A DNA stretch of 64,000 nucleotides from contig CALYLW010000285.1 in assembly GCA_944989445.1 (NCBI GenBank), positions 1,743,299 to 1,807,298 on the forward strand, given 5' to 3'. The position numbers and the translations under genes were made by a program. Positions within the stretch are counted from its first letter, which is position 1. Each line of letters starts with the position of its first letter. The notes below the pieces were generated by a model. It was not told where the DNA came from. It saw only the letters and a list, made by a program, of their open reading frames with translations, and ran no database searches. Of the stretch, positions 34,300 through 45,714 are shown piece after piece. Source of the DNA: Ampullaceana balthica (Eukaryota > Mollusca > Gastropoda > Lymnaeidae).

Positions 34300-34515
34300 T
34301 TATATTATATTTATTTTTTGTGTGTGGATACTCCTCTGCTTAAATCGAATCATTTCTCTGTTGACGTCTTTGTAGAGCTGCTTCCATTTATCTTCCAGGG
34401 TTGCTGCATCAAGCGAGGAGACAAAGTTTCTGAAAGCAGAAATGTTTCTGCTCTTGCGGGGCTGTTTAGAGGGATGAGGTGGAGCGGAAATATTTGATAG
34501 ATTCCTTGGAAACAG
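34300..34515 (-). CDS. Possible terminal exon of an unidentified gene
   Basis: Minus strand, ending in a TAA stop at 34300. Two plausible acceptors exist: TTGTCTGTTTCCAAG (about 34507) and TTTCTGCTTTCAG (exon from 34429). The frame has balanced codon use unlike its AT-rich surroundings and a charged C-terminus (LEDKWKQLYKDVNREMIRFK). An AATAAA polyadenylation signal (minus strand) lies at 34276-34271, about 25 bases past the stop. I recognise no protein family, found no upstream exon, and chance cannot be excluded. Confidence 0.3.
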   Translation of the reverse strand: MFPRNLSNISAPPHPSKQPRKSRNISAFRNFVSSLDAATLEDKWKQLYKDVNREMIRFKQRSIHTQKINII

Positions 34516-34764
34516 ACAACAAATTTCCAATTAACAAGACAAATGTGCGTGACTGGCAAATGACAAATATTTATGGAAATCCCTCTTTAAATCATCAAAT
34601 AATTTAGGGAGTTCAGATAAACAAATCTCACATCTATTCTAAATTAAAAAAAACAAACAACAATATACTCTCCAAAAATGCAAAAAAAGTTTTAAAATAA
34701 TTGTATCTTTAAAATGCCAGACTTGTTACAGTTTTTATTATCAGTAAAAAGCTTGATAATAAAA

Positions 34765-35255
34765 ACAACCCGTAAAAAACCAAGTTTTTGACTATAAATC
34801 CTTTACGTATGAGACGTAACTAAAAGAATGTTCATTATAACACGCAGCGCAAAGACCATCCAAAAATACAAAATTGCAGTTGTGTCGTAAAACGTGTTTA
34901 ATATAATGCGCACCGATCAGGAATAGGTTTATAAAAAGTGTTGTCAGTAAAATACTCACCTTATTGCGCGACAGAAAGGTTGTTCAATATAATACGCACC
35001 GCGACGCTCTATCTCAAAAAATAGCATGATACATAGGAATAAATAAAATAATCTAAAAAATCAATAATTTAATTACGGTACATGCGATCGATCTGAAATT
35101 TTGATACATTGTTTTTATCATCGGTACGAAACTGCCTGCAAAATTTCAGCTCGCTATCTTGCGAGCAAGTGGGTTAAAAATCGATCAAAAGTTTTGGCGA
35201 CAAGCAAGCAAGCAAGGTCGGTCGGCCGCAGACACCACGAGTTAATATAAAGGAT
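34765..35255 (+). mobile_element. Hairpin-core repeat family, copy 5 (tandem left)
   Basis: Nearly identical to the next copy and to 5154-5630 reversed: AACCCGTAAAAAACCAAG left end, AATATAATRCGCACCG blocks, core GATCGATCTGAAATTTTGAT ... CAAAATTTCAGCTCGCTATC, an AAGC run, right end CACGAGTTAATATAAAGGAT. Confidence 0.85.
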
Positions 35256-35261
35256 TTAATA

Positions 35262-35772
35262 AGAAAAACCCGTAAAAAACCAAGTTTTTGACTATAAATC
35301 CTTTATGTACGAGAAGTAACTAAAAGAATGTTCATTATAATACGCAGCGCCAGACCATCCAGAAATACAAAATTGAAGTTGTGTCGTAAAACATGTTTAA
35401 TATAATACGCACCGATCAGGAATATGTTTATAAAAAGAGCTGTCAATAAAATACGCACCTTATTGCGCGACAGAAAGGTTGTTCAATATAATACGCACCG
35501 CGACGCTCTATCTCAAAAAATAGCATGATACATAGGAATAAAAAAAATAATCTAAAAAATCAATAATTTAATTACGGTACATGCGATCGATCTGAAATTT
35601 TGATACATTGTTTTTATCATCGGTACGAAACTGCCTGCAAAATTTCAGCTCGCTATCTTGCGAGCAAGTGGGTTAAAAATCGATCAAAAGTTTTGGCGAC
35701 AAGCAAGCAAGCAAGCAAGCAAGCAAGGTCCGCCGCAGACACCACGAGTTAATATAAAGGATTTAAAAATAA
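35262..35772 (+). mobile_element. Hairpin-core repeat family, copy 6 (tandem right)
   Basis: Head-to-tail with copy 5 with only a few bases between. It differs by a longer AAGC run (35700-35727), a short deletion removing one GGTC beside it, and scattered substitutions. Confidence 0.85.
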
Positions 35773-36212
35773 CTCAATCCATGGCATTTCTCTCAGTGTC
35801 TTCCGCTTGGATTCCGCTAAACATAAAGATCCTTGCACGATTGCCAAGAAGGCGGAGATTGGAATGTGAAGATTTCTTAGTGAACAAACAGTTGCCACTC
35901 TATACACTGTTTGGGTGACGTTTTATTGTAATTTACCATGAATAAATATCAAATAGAATTGAGTAACAGATTGTGAATTTCTTTGTCACAAAACTTCATA
36001 AATTATCATTTTTACGATACGTAAATTTACTTTTTCAACATCTTTCATATTTCATACTCCAAAAACTATAGAAATCAAACTTCTAATGTAGCATTCATTG
36101 ACCTGCATAAGCCCAAACAAAGTGACGTAATTTTTGTTTTGTATTTTTCAGTTTTTAATTTTAAAAAAAATGAATTTTCATTAATTCTATTAACAATATT
36201 TTTGTATTAACA
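35773..36212. other. No recognised feature
   Basis: AT-rich, no motif identified. Confidence 0.45.
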
Positions 36213-36220
36213 CTCTTAAT

Positions 36221-36435
36221 CAGGGTTGGGCAAACTACGGTTCGCGGGTCGCATGCGGCCCGCTACAGGTTTCTTGCACCCCACGGAAGCCTGCGGTGAT
36301 ATCGAAAAAATTAATAAATTCATGTTAAAGATGGATGTTTGTTCTTGAATCGAGGCTAAATTTGGTAGGTGCGGCCCCTTGAAGTTTTATTTCTTACTAA
36401 TTCGGCCCTCGCCCTAAAAAGTTTGCCCACCCCTG
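36221..36435 (+). mobile_element. hAT MITE, deletion derivative of the element at 60436
   Basis: 215 bp. Left end CAGGGTTGGGCAAACTACGG and right end AAAAAGTTTGCCCACCCCTG, the latter identical to the right end of the autonomous-type element at 62856; GCGGCCC blocks lie inside. Flanks CTCTTAAT and CTCTAAAT are an 8-bp duplication with one difference. Confidence 0.88.
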
Positions 36436-36443
36436 CTCTAAAT

Positions 36444-37356
36444 CGAAACGTCGCAAGCGAACATCAAAATATTAAACGTAAAAAGTGCGTTAGATATAAA
36501 TCCAAAAGGACAACAAAGAAGCACATAGAGTACATAATTACAAATTTTGCTTTGTGATACTTCGATCAATCAGCAAAACTGTAAGTATCGGCAACTGTTG
36601 CACTTATCTCGGACTTTAACAGTCGCCAGATGACCTGGTAAGTACGAGTGTATGACCGACCTCAGGTCGTCTGCCCTTAAAGAATTGTATAATATGAGCC
36701 TGGGGGCTAGTCTGGACGACATCCTATAGATGGGAACACCAGGACCTGACATCGGACTCTTATGGACCGCTTCGTTGTATTACTCACTAGTCTTGGAAGT
36801 TTAAGATGACCTCTCAGTCTTTCATCTCGACCCCCACCCCCCCCACCCCACCTTTTCCAAGCAAACAAAATATTTCCACGGATAAGTATGGATCGAACTG
36901 TTTTCCGGTATTTTAAAAAAAATTGTTTTACACTAGGAATAATGAAGATATCCAAGATCTGGATTTTATAATTATGCAGTAAGTGATATTAGCAATTTTT
37001 AAAAAAATCGTAGAGTTTAAAATAAGGAATATCACGTTTATGATATTTATAATTGAATTATATTATGCTTTCATTTTAAATTTATGATACGCATTTTTTT
37101 ATGCATGAAAATCATGTAGTACTTAGTCTAGTTCTCAACAATGATGCCCCGTGTTTTATATTTAAGATATAATTTTTCTCTATTTAGATTCTCTGGTTTT
37201 TCCAGACATGATATAACTATGATGTTTAAGTCATTGTGTCTGATGTCACATAAAAGTGCTCATTATGTTTGTAACAAGGACACTTGCTTTTTTTATAAAC
37301 TTGTTTTTACGACTAATTAAGAGAAAAAGAAGAGATTTTAAACTATATTCTTTAAC
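36444..37356. other. No recognised feature
   Basis: AT-rich with a C-rich tract at 36830-36850; open frames have no recognised domain. Confidence 0.45.
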
Positions 37357-38346
37357 ATATCAATAGGAAGCCAAGATATGAAGTATAATTAAGAGCTCTG
37401 CTCACCATTGCAACATATCAATAGCAAGCTTAGATATGAAGTATAATTAAGAGCTCTGCTCACCATTGCAACATATCAATAGCAAGCCAAGATATGAAGT
37501 ATAATTTAGAGCTCTGCTCACCATTGCAACATATCAATAGGAAGCCAAGATATGAAGTATAATTAGAGCTCTGCTCACCATTGCAACATATCAATAGGAA
37601 GCCAAGATATGAAGTATAATTAAGAGCTCTGCTCACCATTGCAACATATCAATAGGAAGCCAAGATATGAAGTATAATTAAGAGCTCTGCTCACCATTGC
37701 AACATATCAATAGGAAGCCAAGATATGAAGTATAATTAAGAGCTCTGCTCACCATTGCAACATATCAATAGGAAGCCAAGATATGAAGTATAATTAAGAG
37801 CTCTGCTCACCATTGCAACATATCAATAGGAAGCCAAGATATGAAGTATAATTAAGAGCTCTGCTCACCATTGCAACATATCAATAGGAAGCCAAGATAT
37901 GAAGTATAATTAAGAGCTCTGCTCACCATTGCAACATATCAATAGGAAGCCAAGATATGAAGTATAATTAAGAGCTCTGCTCACCATTGCAACATATCAA
38001 TAGGAAGCCAAGATATGAAGTATAATTAAGAGCTCTGCTCACCATTGCAACATATCAATAGGAAGCCAAGATATGAAGTATAATTAAGAGCTCTGCTCAC
38101 CATTGCAACATATCAATAGGAAGCCAAGATATGAAGTATAATTAAGAGCTCTGCTCACCATTGCAACATATCAATAGGAAGCCAAGATATGAAGTATAAT
38201 TAAGAGCTCTGCTCACCATTGCAACATATCAATAGGAAGCCAAGATATGAAGTATAATTAAGAGCTCTGCTCACCATTGCAACATATCAATAGGAAGCCA
38301 AGATATGAAGTATAATTAAGAGCTCTGCTCACCATTGCAACATATC
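37357..38346. repeat. 58-bp satellite, 17 copies
   Basis: Unit CAACATATCAATAGGAAGCC + AAGATATGAAGTATAATTAA + GAGCTCTGCTCACCATTG. The right 13 or so units are virtually identical, while the left three carry substitutions and a TTAG variant. Confidence 0.98.
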
Positions 38347-38351
38347 TGAGT

Positions 38352-38705
38352 TGAACTCAACGTTTCTTATTATTTTGGCTGAGTCTAAGCTTGCCTTATA
38401 TTTAAATAGAACAGGTTATGGCTCAGTCTAGGGTTTGCTTTATATTTAAACAGAACAGATTATGGCTCAGTCTTGACTTGCCTTATTTTTAAATAGAACA
38501 GATTATGGCTCAGTCTAGGATTGCCTTATATTTAAATAGAACAGAATATGGCTTAGTCTAGGATTGCCTTATATTTAAATAGAACAGATTACGGCTCAGT
38601 CTAAAAGGCTCAAATATTTAAATGGCATAGATTTTGTGGCTCAGCCTTAATTTGCAATATTTTTAAATAGAACAGATTTTGGCGCAGTCTATCAATTTAA
38701 TATAT
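38352..38705. repeat. About 43-bp degenerate repeat, eight copies
   Basis: Unit TTGCCTTATATTTAAATAGA + ACAGATTATGGCTCAGTCTAGGA. It directly follows the 58-bp satellite. Confidence 0.92.
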
Positions 38706-38867
38706 TTGAGTACAACTAGCTTGTCAGCTGGCCATCTGGTCATCCCCTGAAATAGTAGCAGCTCTTGTTCCGGAAAGGCCGCCAATATTTCACCTCAGAC
38801 CCAGTGTACTGGAAGCAAAGTCTGTCCACTTTCTTATTTAACCTCGGGGCTGATAATAAGTGACAAT

Positions 38868-38945
38868 TATCTTGTCCGTCCCCCTTCTAGAATCGGGTTA
38901 AAATGGTGATAATTCCAACATCGATCAATATAATTCATAGCGGAA
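38868..38945. repeat. Dispersed repeat shared with 31840-31955
   Basis: TATCTTGTCCGTCCCCCTTC + TAGAATCGGGTTAAAATGG, then TCGATCAATATAATTCATAG. Confidence 0.6.
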
Positions 38946-39335
38946 TAAAAAAAAGGATAAGTAAGATACAATTACCGAAGAGTGCGCTTACTAAATCTTA
39001 TTTTAAAAAACGCACTTGATTTTTGCCCCTATTTATTTCTTATTTTTTATTAAAATACACAGTCTAATTTTAGATGTGATAATTATGATACAATAAATCT
39101 GCGATGTATAAAGAAGCTAGTCATCATAATATTACAATATGTCAGGGGCGTTAACATAAAAGTATGTGTGGCTAGCTTCTAGTTGCTATTCTTGTAAGTC
39201 ATTTCTTGAATGTATGTTTTGTCAAGTGACTTCATAGAAGACGGAACGCTCGCCACAATCAGCTGGCGGTACAGAAATGAAAAAAGTAACAACAAAAAAA
39301 CGGAGCTGAACGTGCTAGTCTCGAGATTTTTATTA
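38946..39335. other. No recognised feature
   Basis: AT-rich, no motif identified. Confidence 0.45.
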
Positions 39336-39434
39336 AATGGTGCGGCGTTTAAATATGTGAATGGTGCAGCGTGTATATATGTGAATGGTGCATCGTTTAA
39401 ATATGTGAGTGGTGCAGCGTTTAAATATGTGAAT
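39336..39434. repeat. 24-bp repeat, four copies
   Basis: Unit AATGGTGCAGCGTTTAAATA + TGTG; accounts for the repeated NGAAFKYV-type frame. Confidence 0.93.
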
Positions 39435-39767
39435 GGGGATGCGAATTTATTTACTCATTATGATTTCAGAAATCATTATTTGATTTTCTTTCAACTTGTT
39501 AGAAATCCTTTGCTGCCGAGTGTTGGATGGAAGGTTGTTTTTTTTTAAAATGTTTTTAAAACAGTTTGGAGGCATACTGATTGAGAGTGACGGAATATTC
39601 TTACGTAGTTATGGACGTCCCAAATGTTTAGATCGGAGTCCTGTCTCCAGATATTTCAATGGACAAGACAATATGCGGGTGGATGGATGATATGTCTGTC
39701 ACCGCCATGGTCTACTGCACAAACACACCCGAATGGTCAGTCTGGAGAATAGGCTTATTCAAGAATA
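39435..39767. other. No recognised feature
   Basis: No motif identified. Confidence 0.45.
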
Positions 39768-39988
39768 TGTGACCCTTGCACCAAATGGGACCCTGCACCC
39801 CATGGGACCCTTGCACCACATGTGACCATTGCACCGCATGGGACCCTTGCACCACATGGGACCCTTGCACCACATGGGACCATTGTACCACATGGGACCC
39901 TTGCACCACATGGGGCCCTTACACCACATGGGACCCTTGCACCACATGGGACCCTTGCACCACATGGGACCCTTGCACCACAGGGGAT
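39768..39988. repeat. 18-bp minisatellite, about 12 copies
   Basis: Unit CCACATGGGACCCTTGCA; open frames on both strands follow from the period of 18. Confidence 0.97.
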
Positions 39989-40224
39989 TAATATTTTATT
40001 TTCACTGACATGTTAAAAACTCGCCACGCCCACTCTCCCCCAAAACTACATAACCTCGGTAATACTCTTTTCACCCTCATGCTCTTTCGGGGTTTTGGAT
40101 AACACCACAGCTAAGTTTTCATTTTATATTAGTAGCTTCATTTTTACCACATTTTTATTAACTCACTTTCGTTCCTGTTTGTGTGTCGGTCCACAATTTT
40201 TCAAATATGCCAACGTACAATTAA

Positions 40225-40540
40225 ACCATTTTTAATGGTCCTAGAGATCTCAAAATTTTACCACAGATAGATCTTGGATGACAATGCATTGTATTATAAA
40301 TTTCAGATCGATCTAATGTACCCTTATTAAATTATTAAACTTTTAAGTTTATCTATATATAAGCATATGTATTATCCGTCTGCTCTTGTTTTTATTACAT
40401 TCACGTGTCGAGTTCACACCAACCCCGATCACAAAATCAATGTTTAAAACCAAAGGGATCAAGGGGAGATCAGTCATTTCAAGTCTGTAAATGTTTGTAG
40501 GGCAATGCGTATTATATTTGAACATAATCAATACTTCAAA
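40225..40540 (-). mobile_element. Hairpin-core repeat family, partial copy 7
   Basis: Reverse orientation: GGTCCTAGAGATCTCAAAAT, TGGATGACAATGCATTGTAT, AAATTTCAGATCGATCTAAT match the diverged type at 11650-11760. Confidence 0.6.
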
Positions 40541-40620
40541 ACTCACCATAGCATACACTTAGACTAAAAAGAATAAAATAAATAGAAGTATCAATTTTTT
40601 TTATTTTAAACAACGTTTGT

Positions 40621-40757
40621 AATATGACTAAAAACGTGGGCGGGAGCTTTTTAGGCTTTTGTCTAAAATGATTAGGGTTTACAAATGACGAGTAACAAAA
40701 TGAGTGAATTGAATTAATTAAGCCTCAGAAGCCCCCGCCCACGTTTTTAGTCATATT
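40621..40757. mobile_element. Small inverted-repeat MITE
   Basis: 137 bp. Left arm AATATGACTAAAAACGTGGG + CGGGAGCTTTTTAGGCTT; the right arm is its reverse complement with a few differences and ends TTTTTAGTCATATT. Flanked by T/A. Confidence 0.85.
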
Positions 40758-40758
40758 A

Positions 40759-41392
40759 TTATAAATAACATAATTTGCAATCTGTCACGTAGTGTCTGTC
40801 CGTGACGCTATGCGAGGTAACTCCCGATAAAAAATGAAAATATAGGAGTAAAAATGTTGCATTCGAGATTAACAAAATATGTTTCTAGCCATAAAATATT
40901 GTGACGTGACGTCATTATTTGAGCTTTTATTAATGTGTGAAGGGAACGAAGTAAAAAGAGCCATGTTTTATTTGAATAAAAATAATAATACTTTTTTTAA
41001 ATATTAAATTCCGTTTTTGTGTATGTGTCCATGTCAATATTACGTACGTAATTATAAATTTAATTTTCTTTATTAATATATATCATTCGTTTTTCGGTTT
41101 ATGAAATTTACAATTGGTTGTCGTTTGGTTGTCAAGTTTGGTTGCGTTTTGAACAACAAGCCATTATTTATTACTGCAAAGGAAATTTGCCAACTTATGT
41201 TTCAGTTTAGCGCTTGTTTTTGTTTTAAATACTTTGAGATTGCATATTTGTATGTTTAAAAAAATAACATATTTAAAAATCGGACTCCTCCCCACAACAG
41301 TTGTTTTAAATTGTTATTTACATGTAATATTTTAATGCGTCTTAGACTAATTTGGATTAAAAAATCGTTGCTTTTAATATAGAACTGGAAGG
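40759..41392. other. No recognised feature
   Basis: AT-rich, no motif identified. Confidence 0.45.
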
Positions 41393-41466
41393 GGTGCTGA
41401 CTTGACAATAATGAATCGTTTATTGCAATTCCTAAAACGTGTATATTAAATTTTATATACGATTAC

Positions 41467-41499
41467 CTGTTGATACTTTATTATTTTCTTTTATCCAGT
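41467..41499. repeat. LINE target-site duplication, left
   Basis: 33 bases beginning CTGTTGATACTTTATTATTT and ending TTATCCAGT, identical to 44418-44450. Confidence 0.95.
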
Positions 41500-44417
41500 T
41501 TGTTGTTGAGCCTTCTCGTCCATGAGGGGCATCTACCGATCATCGTCGGCGTCTGCGATTCCTCCAAGGGCATAGGCCACCTACGAGAGACCTCCAGGCA
41601 TCTCTATCCTGGGCCAGCTTCTCCAGGATCTTCCATTCATGGCCAATTCTCTTGATGTCTGCCTCCAATTCTCGGCGCCAAGTGTTTCTTGGACGGCCTC
41701 TTTTCCGCTTACCCTGTGGGTTCCATTTCAGGGCTTGCTTTGTTGTGTTAGGAGCAGGTTTCCTTAGTGTATGACCAATCCACCTCCACCGCTTCTGGAG
41801 AATCTCTTCCTCAATGGGCTTCTGTTTTGTCCGCTGCCACAGTTCCTGGTTGCTGGTTTTGTCTGGCCGTGAATTCTGAGAATCCTTCTTAAACAGTTGT
41901 TGATGAAGGACTGTATTCTGGTCAAGTTTATGGCCGTTGTTCTCCATGTCTCGGCTCCATATAGCAGCACAGGTTTTACCATAGCGTTAAAAATCCTAAC
42001 TTTTAACTTGCTGCCTAAGTTGTTAGAGACCCAAACATTTTTGAGTTGCTGGAAGGCTGCTCTTGCTTTTCCGATCCTTATTTTGACGTCCGCATCTGTA
42101 CCACCTTGCTTATCTACCACGCTGCCAAGGTAAACAAAACTGTCCACCTCCTCAAGGGCTTCTCCTTCAAGCATAATGGGTGATATACTGGTGGCATTAA
42201 CCTTGAGGATTTTACTCTTCCCTTTGTGAATGTTGAGACCCATGCTAGCAGAAGTGGCTGCGACAATGTTTGTTTTCTCCTGCATCTGTTGTTGGGTATG
42301 TGCGAGAAGGGCAAGATCATCAGCAAAGTCAAGATCATCCAGTTGATCCCACAAGGTCCATTGGATGCCATTCCTTTTCTGCTGTGTAGATGTTTTCATC
42401 ACCCAGTCAATGGCTAACAGGAAGAGGAATGGTGACAGCAAGCAACCTTGTCTCACACCAGTCTTCACCTGGAACGCATCTGTCACCTGCTGGCCATGGA
42501 TAACTCGGCAGTTTATCCCTTCGTACATGTTTCTGATTATATCCGTAATCTTCTGTGGCACCCCGTAATGCCTTAGCAATCTCCACAAGGTTTGCCTGTC
42601 AACACTGTCGAAGGCTTTTTCATAGTCAACAAAGTTGACATAGAGCGGTGAGTTCCACTCTAGTGACTGCTCTAGAATGATGCGCAGTGTCGCTATCTGG
42701 TCCGTGCAGGATCTGTTGGTGCGAAAGCCAGCTTGTTCGTCCCGCAACAGAGGGTCTACAGCGTTTTTCATCCTGTTAAGTAGTACACGGTTGAAAACCT
42801 TTCCTGGGATGGACAGCAGGGTGATCCCTCTGTAGTTCGAGCAGGAGCTTAAGTCTCCCTTCTTTGGGATCTTGATAAGGTATCCCTCTTTCCAATCGGA
42901 AGGAACTTGCTCCTCTTCCCATATCTTCATAAACAGAGGGTGCATCATTTCCACACTGGTTTCCAGGTCCGCCTTCAGTGCCTCGGCTGGGATGCCATCG
43001 GGTCCCGCAGCCTTTCCATTTCTGAGTTGTTTAATGGCCCTGCTAATCTCTTCTTTGGTGGGACTATTACAGTCAATTAGTAGGTCATTATCGGCTGGTT
43101 GAATATCTGGTGGATTCCTTGGTTCAGGCCTGTTTAGGAGCTCTTCAAAGTGCTCCTTCCATCTCCCTCTCTGTTGCTCCTCACTTGGTATGGTGTTTCC
43201 CATTTTGTCCTTTACTGGTCTCTCTACCTTGCTAAATTTCCCTGACAGCGTCTTAATGGTATCAAACAGTTCCCTCATGTTCCCCTGGTGAGCTGCATCC
43301 TCTGCTTCTTTAGCAAGTTTATCAACAAATTCCTTCTTGTCCCTCTTGATGCTTTTCTTAACTTCCTTATTTGCATCTGCATATTCCTTCTGGGCCTTGT
43401 TTTTCTGTGCTCGGGTGCGGCTGTTATTCACTTCTGCTTTCTTTCTTTTCCTTTCTTCTATTTTACTCAGCGTACCTGCTGTCATCCATTCTTTGTGTGC
43501 CTGTTTCCTATTTCCTAGCACTTCTTGGCATGTTGACTGTACTGTTTCTTTCATGCTTTGCCATTTCCCTTCGGTGGTTTCGTCTTCCAGTATTTCTTGT
43601 AGGACTTGGAACTTATTGAATAGTGAGATTTTGAATTCTTCCTTTTCGGCTTGGTCCTTTAGGAGGGAGGTATTATACCGAGTCCTGTATGCTGTTTGCT
43701 CGGTATAATGTCTCTTTAGTTTTATTTTCATCCTGGCCACAAGAAGATGGTGATCTGAGGCAACATCAGCTCCCCTCTTAACACGTACGTCTTGGAGAGA
43801 TCGCCTGAATTTTTTAGATATACATACATGGTCTATTTGGTTCATCGTTCTCATGTCCGGTGAGACCCATGTAGCTTTGTGAATCCTCTTGTGCTGGAAA
43901 ATACTCCCCCCTATGACCAGGTCTGCTGCGGCACATAGGTCAGCAAACCTCTCACCATTGTCGTTCATCTCGCCTATCCCTTGCTGTCCCATAACCTCTT
44001 CGTACCCTGTGTTGCTATTGCCGATCTTGGCATTAAAGTCTCCCATGAGGACGACGATGTTCCTCCGTGGGCGACCCTGGACTATGGTCATTACTCTATT
44101 GTAGAATTCTTCTTTGCCTCCTTCATCACTTTCATTAGTTGGTGCGTAGCATTGTATAACATCTAGGTTGATGCTACGTTTCTTTGTTCGAAAGGTTGCT
44201 AAAAGAATTCTAGGTCCATGGGCCTCCCATCCAATCAGTGCTCCTTGTGCTGCCCTTGATAGCATCATAGCAACACCCAGGGTGTGTGGGGCATCGTCTT
44301 CTTCGTGTCCCGAAAATAACACCATCTCTCCTGAGATTAATCTCTTCTGTCCCCATCCAGTCCATCTTGCTTCACTAATTCCGAGAATGGTGAGCTTATA
44401 GTTCCTCATCTCAGCGG
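41500..44417 (-). mobile_element. RTE/SR2-like non-LTR retrotransposon, 5'-truncated
   Basis: A 2.9-kb insertion bounded by perfect 33-bp direct repeats. It is truncated at the 5' end inside the endonuclease domain (reads AEMRNYKL at its edge, where relatives have further N-terminal sequence). The 3' untranslated part is only about 40 bases and ends in a short (CAA) tail, as in RTE-type LINEs. Clade placement is by eye from the C-terminal block (RWRWIGHTLRKP, GKRKRGRPRNTWRRE), which I associate with RTE/SR2-like elements. Confidence 0.92.
41540..44415 (-). pseudogene. LINE ORF2: endonuclease-reverse transcriptase, truncated and frameshifted
   Basis: The polyprotein nicks target DNA and reverse transcribes the element's RNA. 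Counting from the first Met (44409), the endonuclease/exonuclease/phosphatase domain covers residues 1-230, with GDFNAKIG at 123-130 and SDHH at 218-221 (active-site Asp-His). The reverse transcriptase follows: NYRGITLL (525), FVDYEKAFD (593-601), GVRQGCLLSP (651) and the catalytic FADD (695-698). The main frame runs from 44409 to 41764. Near 41875 the frame moves by one base into the 41540-41947 frame, which carries the conserved C-terminal block RWRWIGHTLRKP. Missing N-terminus plus a frameshift make this copy dead. Catalytic residues are intact and the ORF is otherwise open, so it inserted recently. Confidence 0.93.
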
Positions 44418-44450
44418 CTGTTGATACTTTATTATTTTCTTTTATCCAGT
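44418..44450. repeat. LINE target-site duplication, right
   Basis: Identical to 41467-41499 over 33 bases; the next base differs (A here, T there). Confidence 0.95.
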
Positions 44451-44614
44451 AATTAACATATTACTTCAAAGGTTTCATGTAAAATAAATAGTTCTTTGTT
44501 ATTCATATTTGTAAATAGTTTTAAAAAAATATTTACATGTTTTTGATAATGTAAAGGTAATAATGTATGGACCAATGGGCGCATAAACTGACAAGTCATA
44601 ATAGATCTTAAAAA

Positions 44615-44870
44615 GGTGCTGACTTGACAATAATAAAAACGTTTATGTGAATTACTAACACGTTTAAATTAAATTGTAAGTATGATTAACAGTTGATAAT
44701 TTAATATTTTCTGTTATCCTGTGACAAACTTTGCTTACTACGTTTCATGCAAAATGAATAGTTCTCTGTTATTAACATGTGTAAAAATTACATTTTATTT
44801 TTTACATGTTTTGGTAATGTTGTGGTAATAATGTATGGACAAATGGGCGAATAAACTGACAAGTCATAAT
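44615..44870. repeat. Tandem duplication, right copy (empty site)
   Basis: Aligns to the split left copy; the sequence ACAGTTGATAATTTAATATT corresponding to the LINE target is present once and uninterrupted. Confidence 0.88.
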
Positions 44871-45620
44871 CATCAATGAAGCTTAAACTGCTTCAAATCA
44901 CAGATGTGTTTGATGTTGATCACATTACAGTCACATAATTTATTTTTAACGCTCTGTGCTGTATTATTGGTGCATTCGTAATTGGTGCGCACTATTCAAT
45001 GCTGCAAGTTAACGTCCGGCTGACTCCTCAGCAATATTTGTTAATACTTCGAACTTCAAACTTCTTTGCTGTAGTATCACCTTATGCTGTGTGTAATTCA
45101 CTATGCATTTACTATAATCCTGATTATATCATTATTATTCATGCAAACTTATATAACGCGAAGCATAAGCTTGGAGGTTTTCTCATAACACATATATTCG
45201 TATATATAATCAAAATATATACTCTGCTATGTCCGTTCGTAACGCTAGATTTTCGAAAGCGCACCTCTAAAACATAGCCTTGAAAAAAAAATGAAAAGAA
45301 AAAAAAACCATTTTCAAACGTCCGCATAAAATTGTTCAATATGGAAAAGAGATTTAACTTTTCTCTCTTGGTCTCTACATTTTCTGATTATTTACTATTC
45401 GACTTTCAAGCAAAAGGGACAATTACAAAAACTGAAACATGTCCATTTTGAAAACTTCCGTAATTTTTGACGGGTAATACACTAGTTACATCATAGTACT
45501 TGAGCATATAAGATGAAATTTTTATCAATCCAGAAAAAGATTGTTACTTCACAGTACTGTGAAAAAAAAATTTTTCTTCTTTTTAGTCCTCTTATAAAAA
45601 CGTGGTTTTAAAAATATTTT
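44871..45620. other. No recognised feature
   Basis: AT-rich; an open 92-codon frame at 44999-45277 has no recognised domain. Confidence 0.45.
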
Positions 45621-45624
45621 TTTT

Positions 45625-45714
45625 GTTGTCTATTTGTTCGTTGAGGAGGGTTTTTTGCCCAAACTTTCGTTGTTATGTGACGTCATGTCAGGTCTATATC
45701 TACCCTGTTTAAAT
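45625..45714 (+). mobile_element. Fragment related to the foldback at 58393
   Basis: TTTGTTCGTTGAGGAGGG, ACTTTCGTTGTTATGTGACGTCATGTCAGG and ACCCTGTTTAAA match the right arm at 58625-58710. Confidence 0.65.

Larger units (their letters stand above)
41393..44602. repeat. Tandem duplication, left copy, split by the LINE
   Basis: 41393-41499 plus 44451-44602 aligns along its length with 44615-44870: both begin GGTGCTGACTTGACAATAAT and end ATAAACTGACAAGTCATAAT. Unit length is about 257 bp without the LINE. Confidence 0.9.

Noticed and set aside
42226..44401. Several plus-strand frames of 60-120 codons opposite the LINE
   Set aside because: Shadows of the LINE polyprotein, whose catalytic motifs are all on the minus strand.
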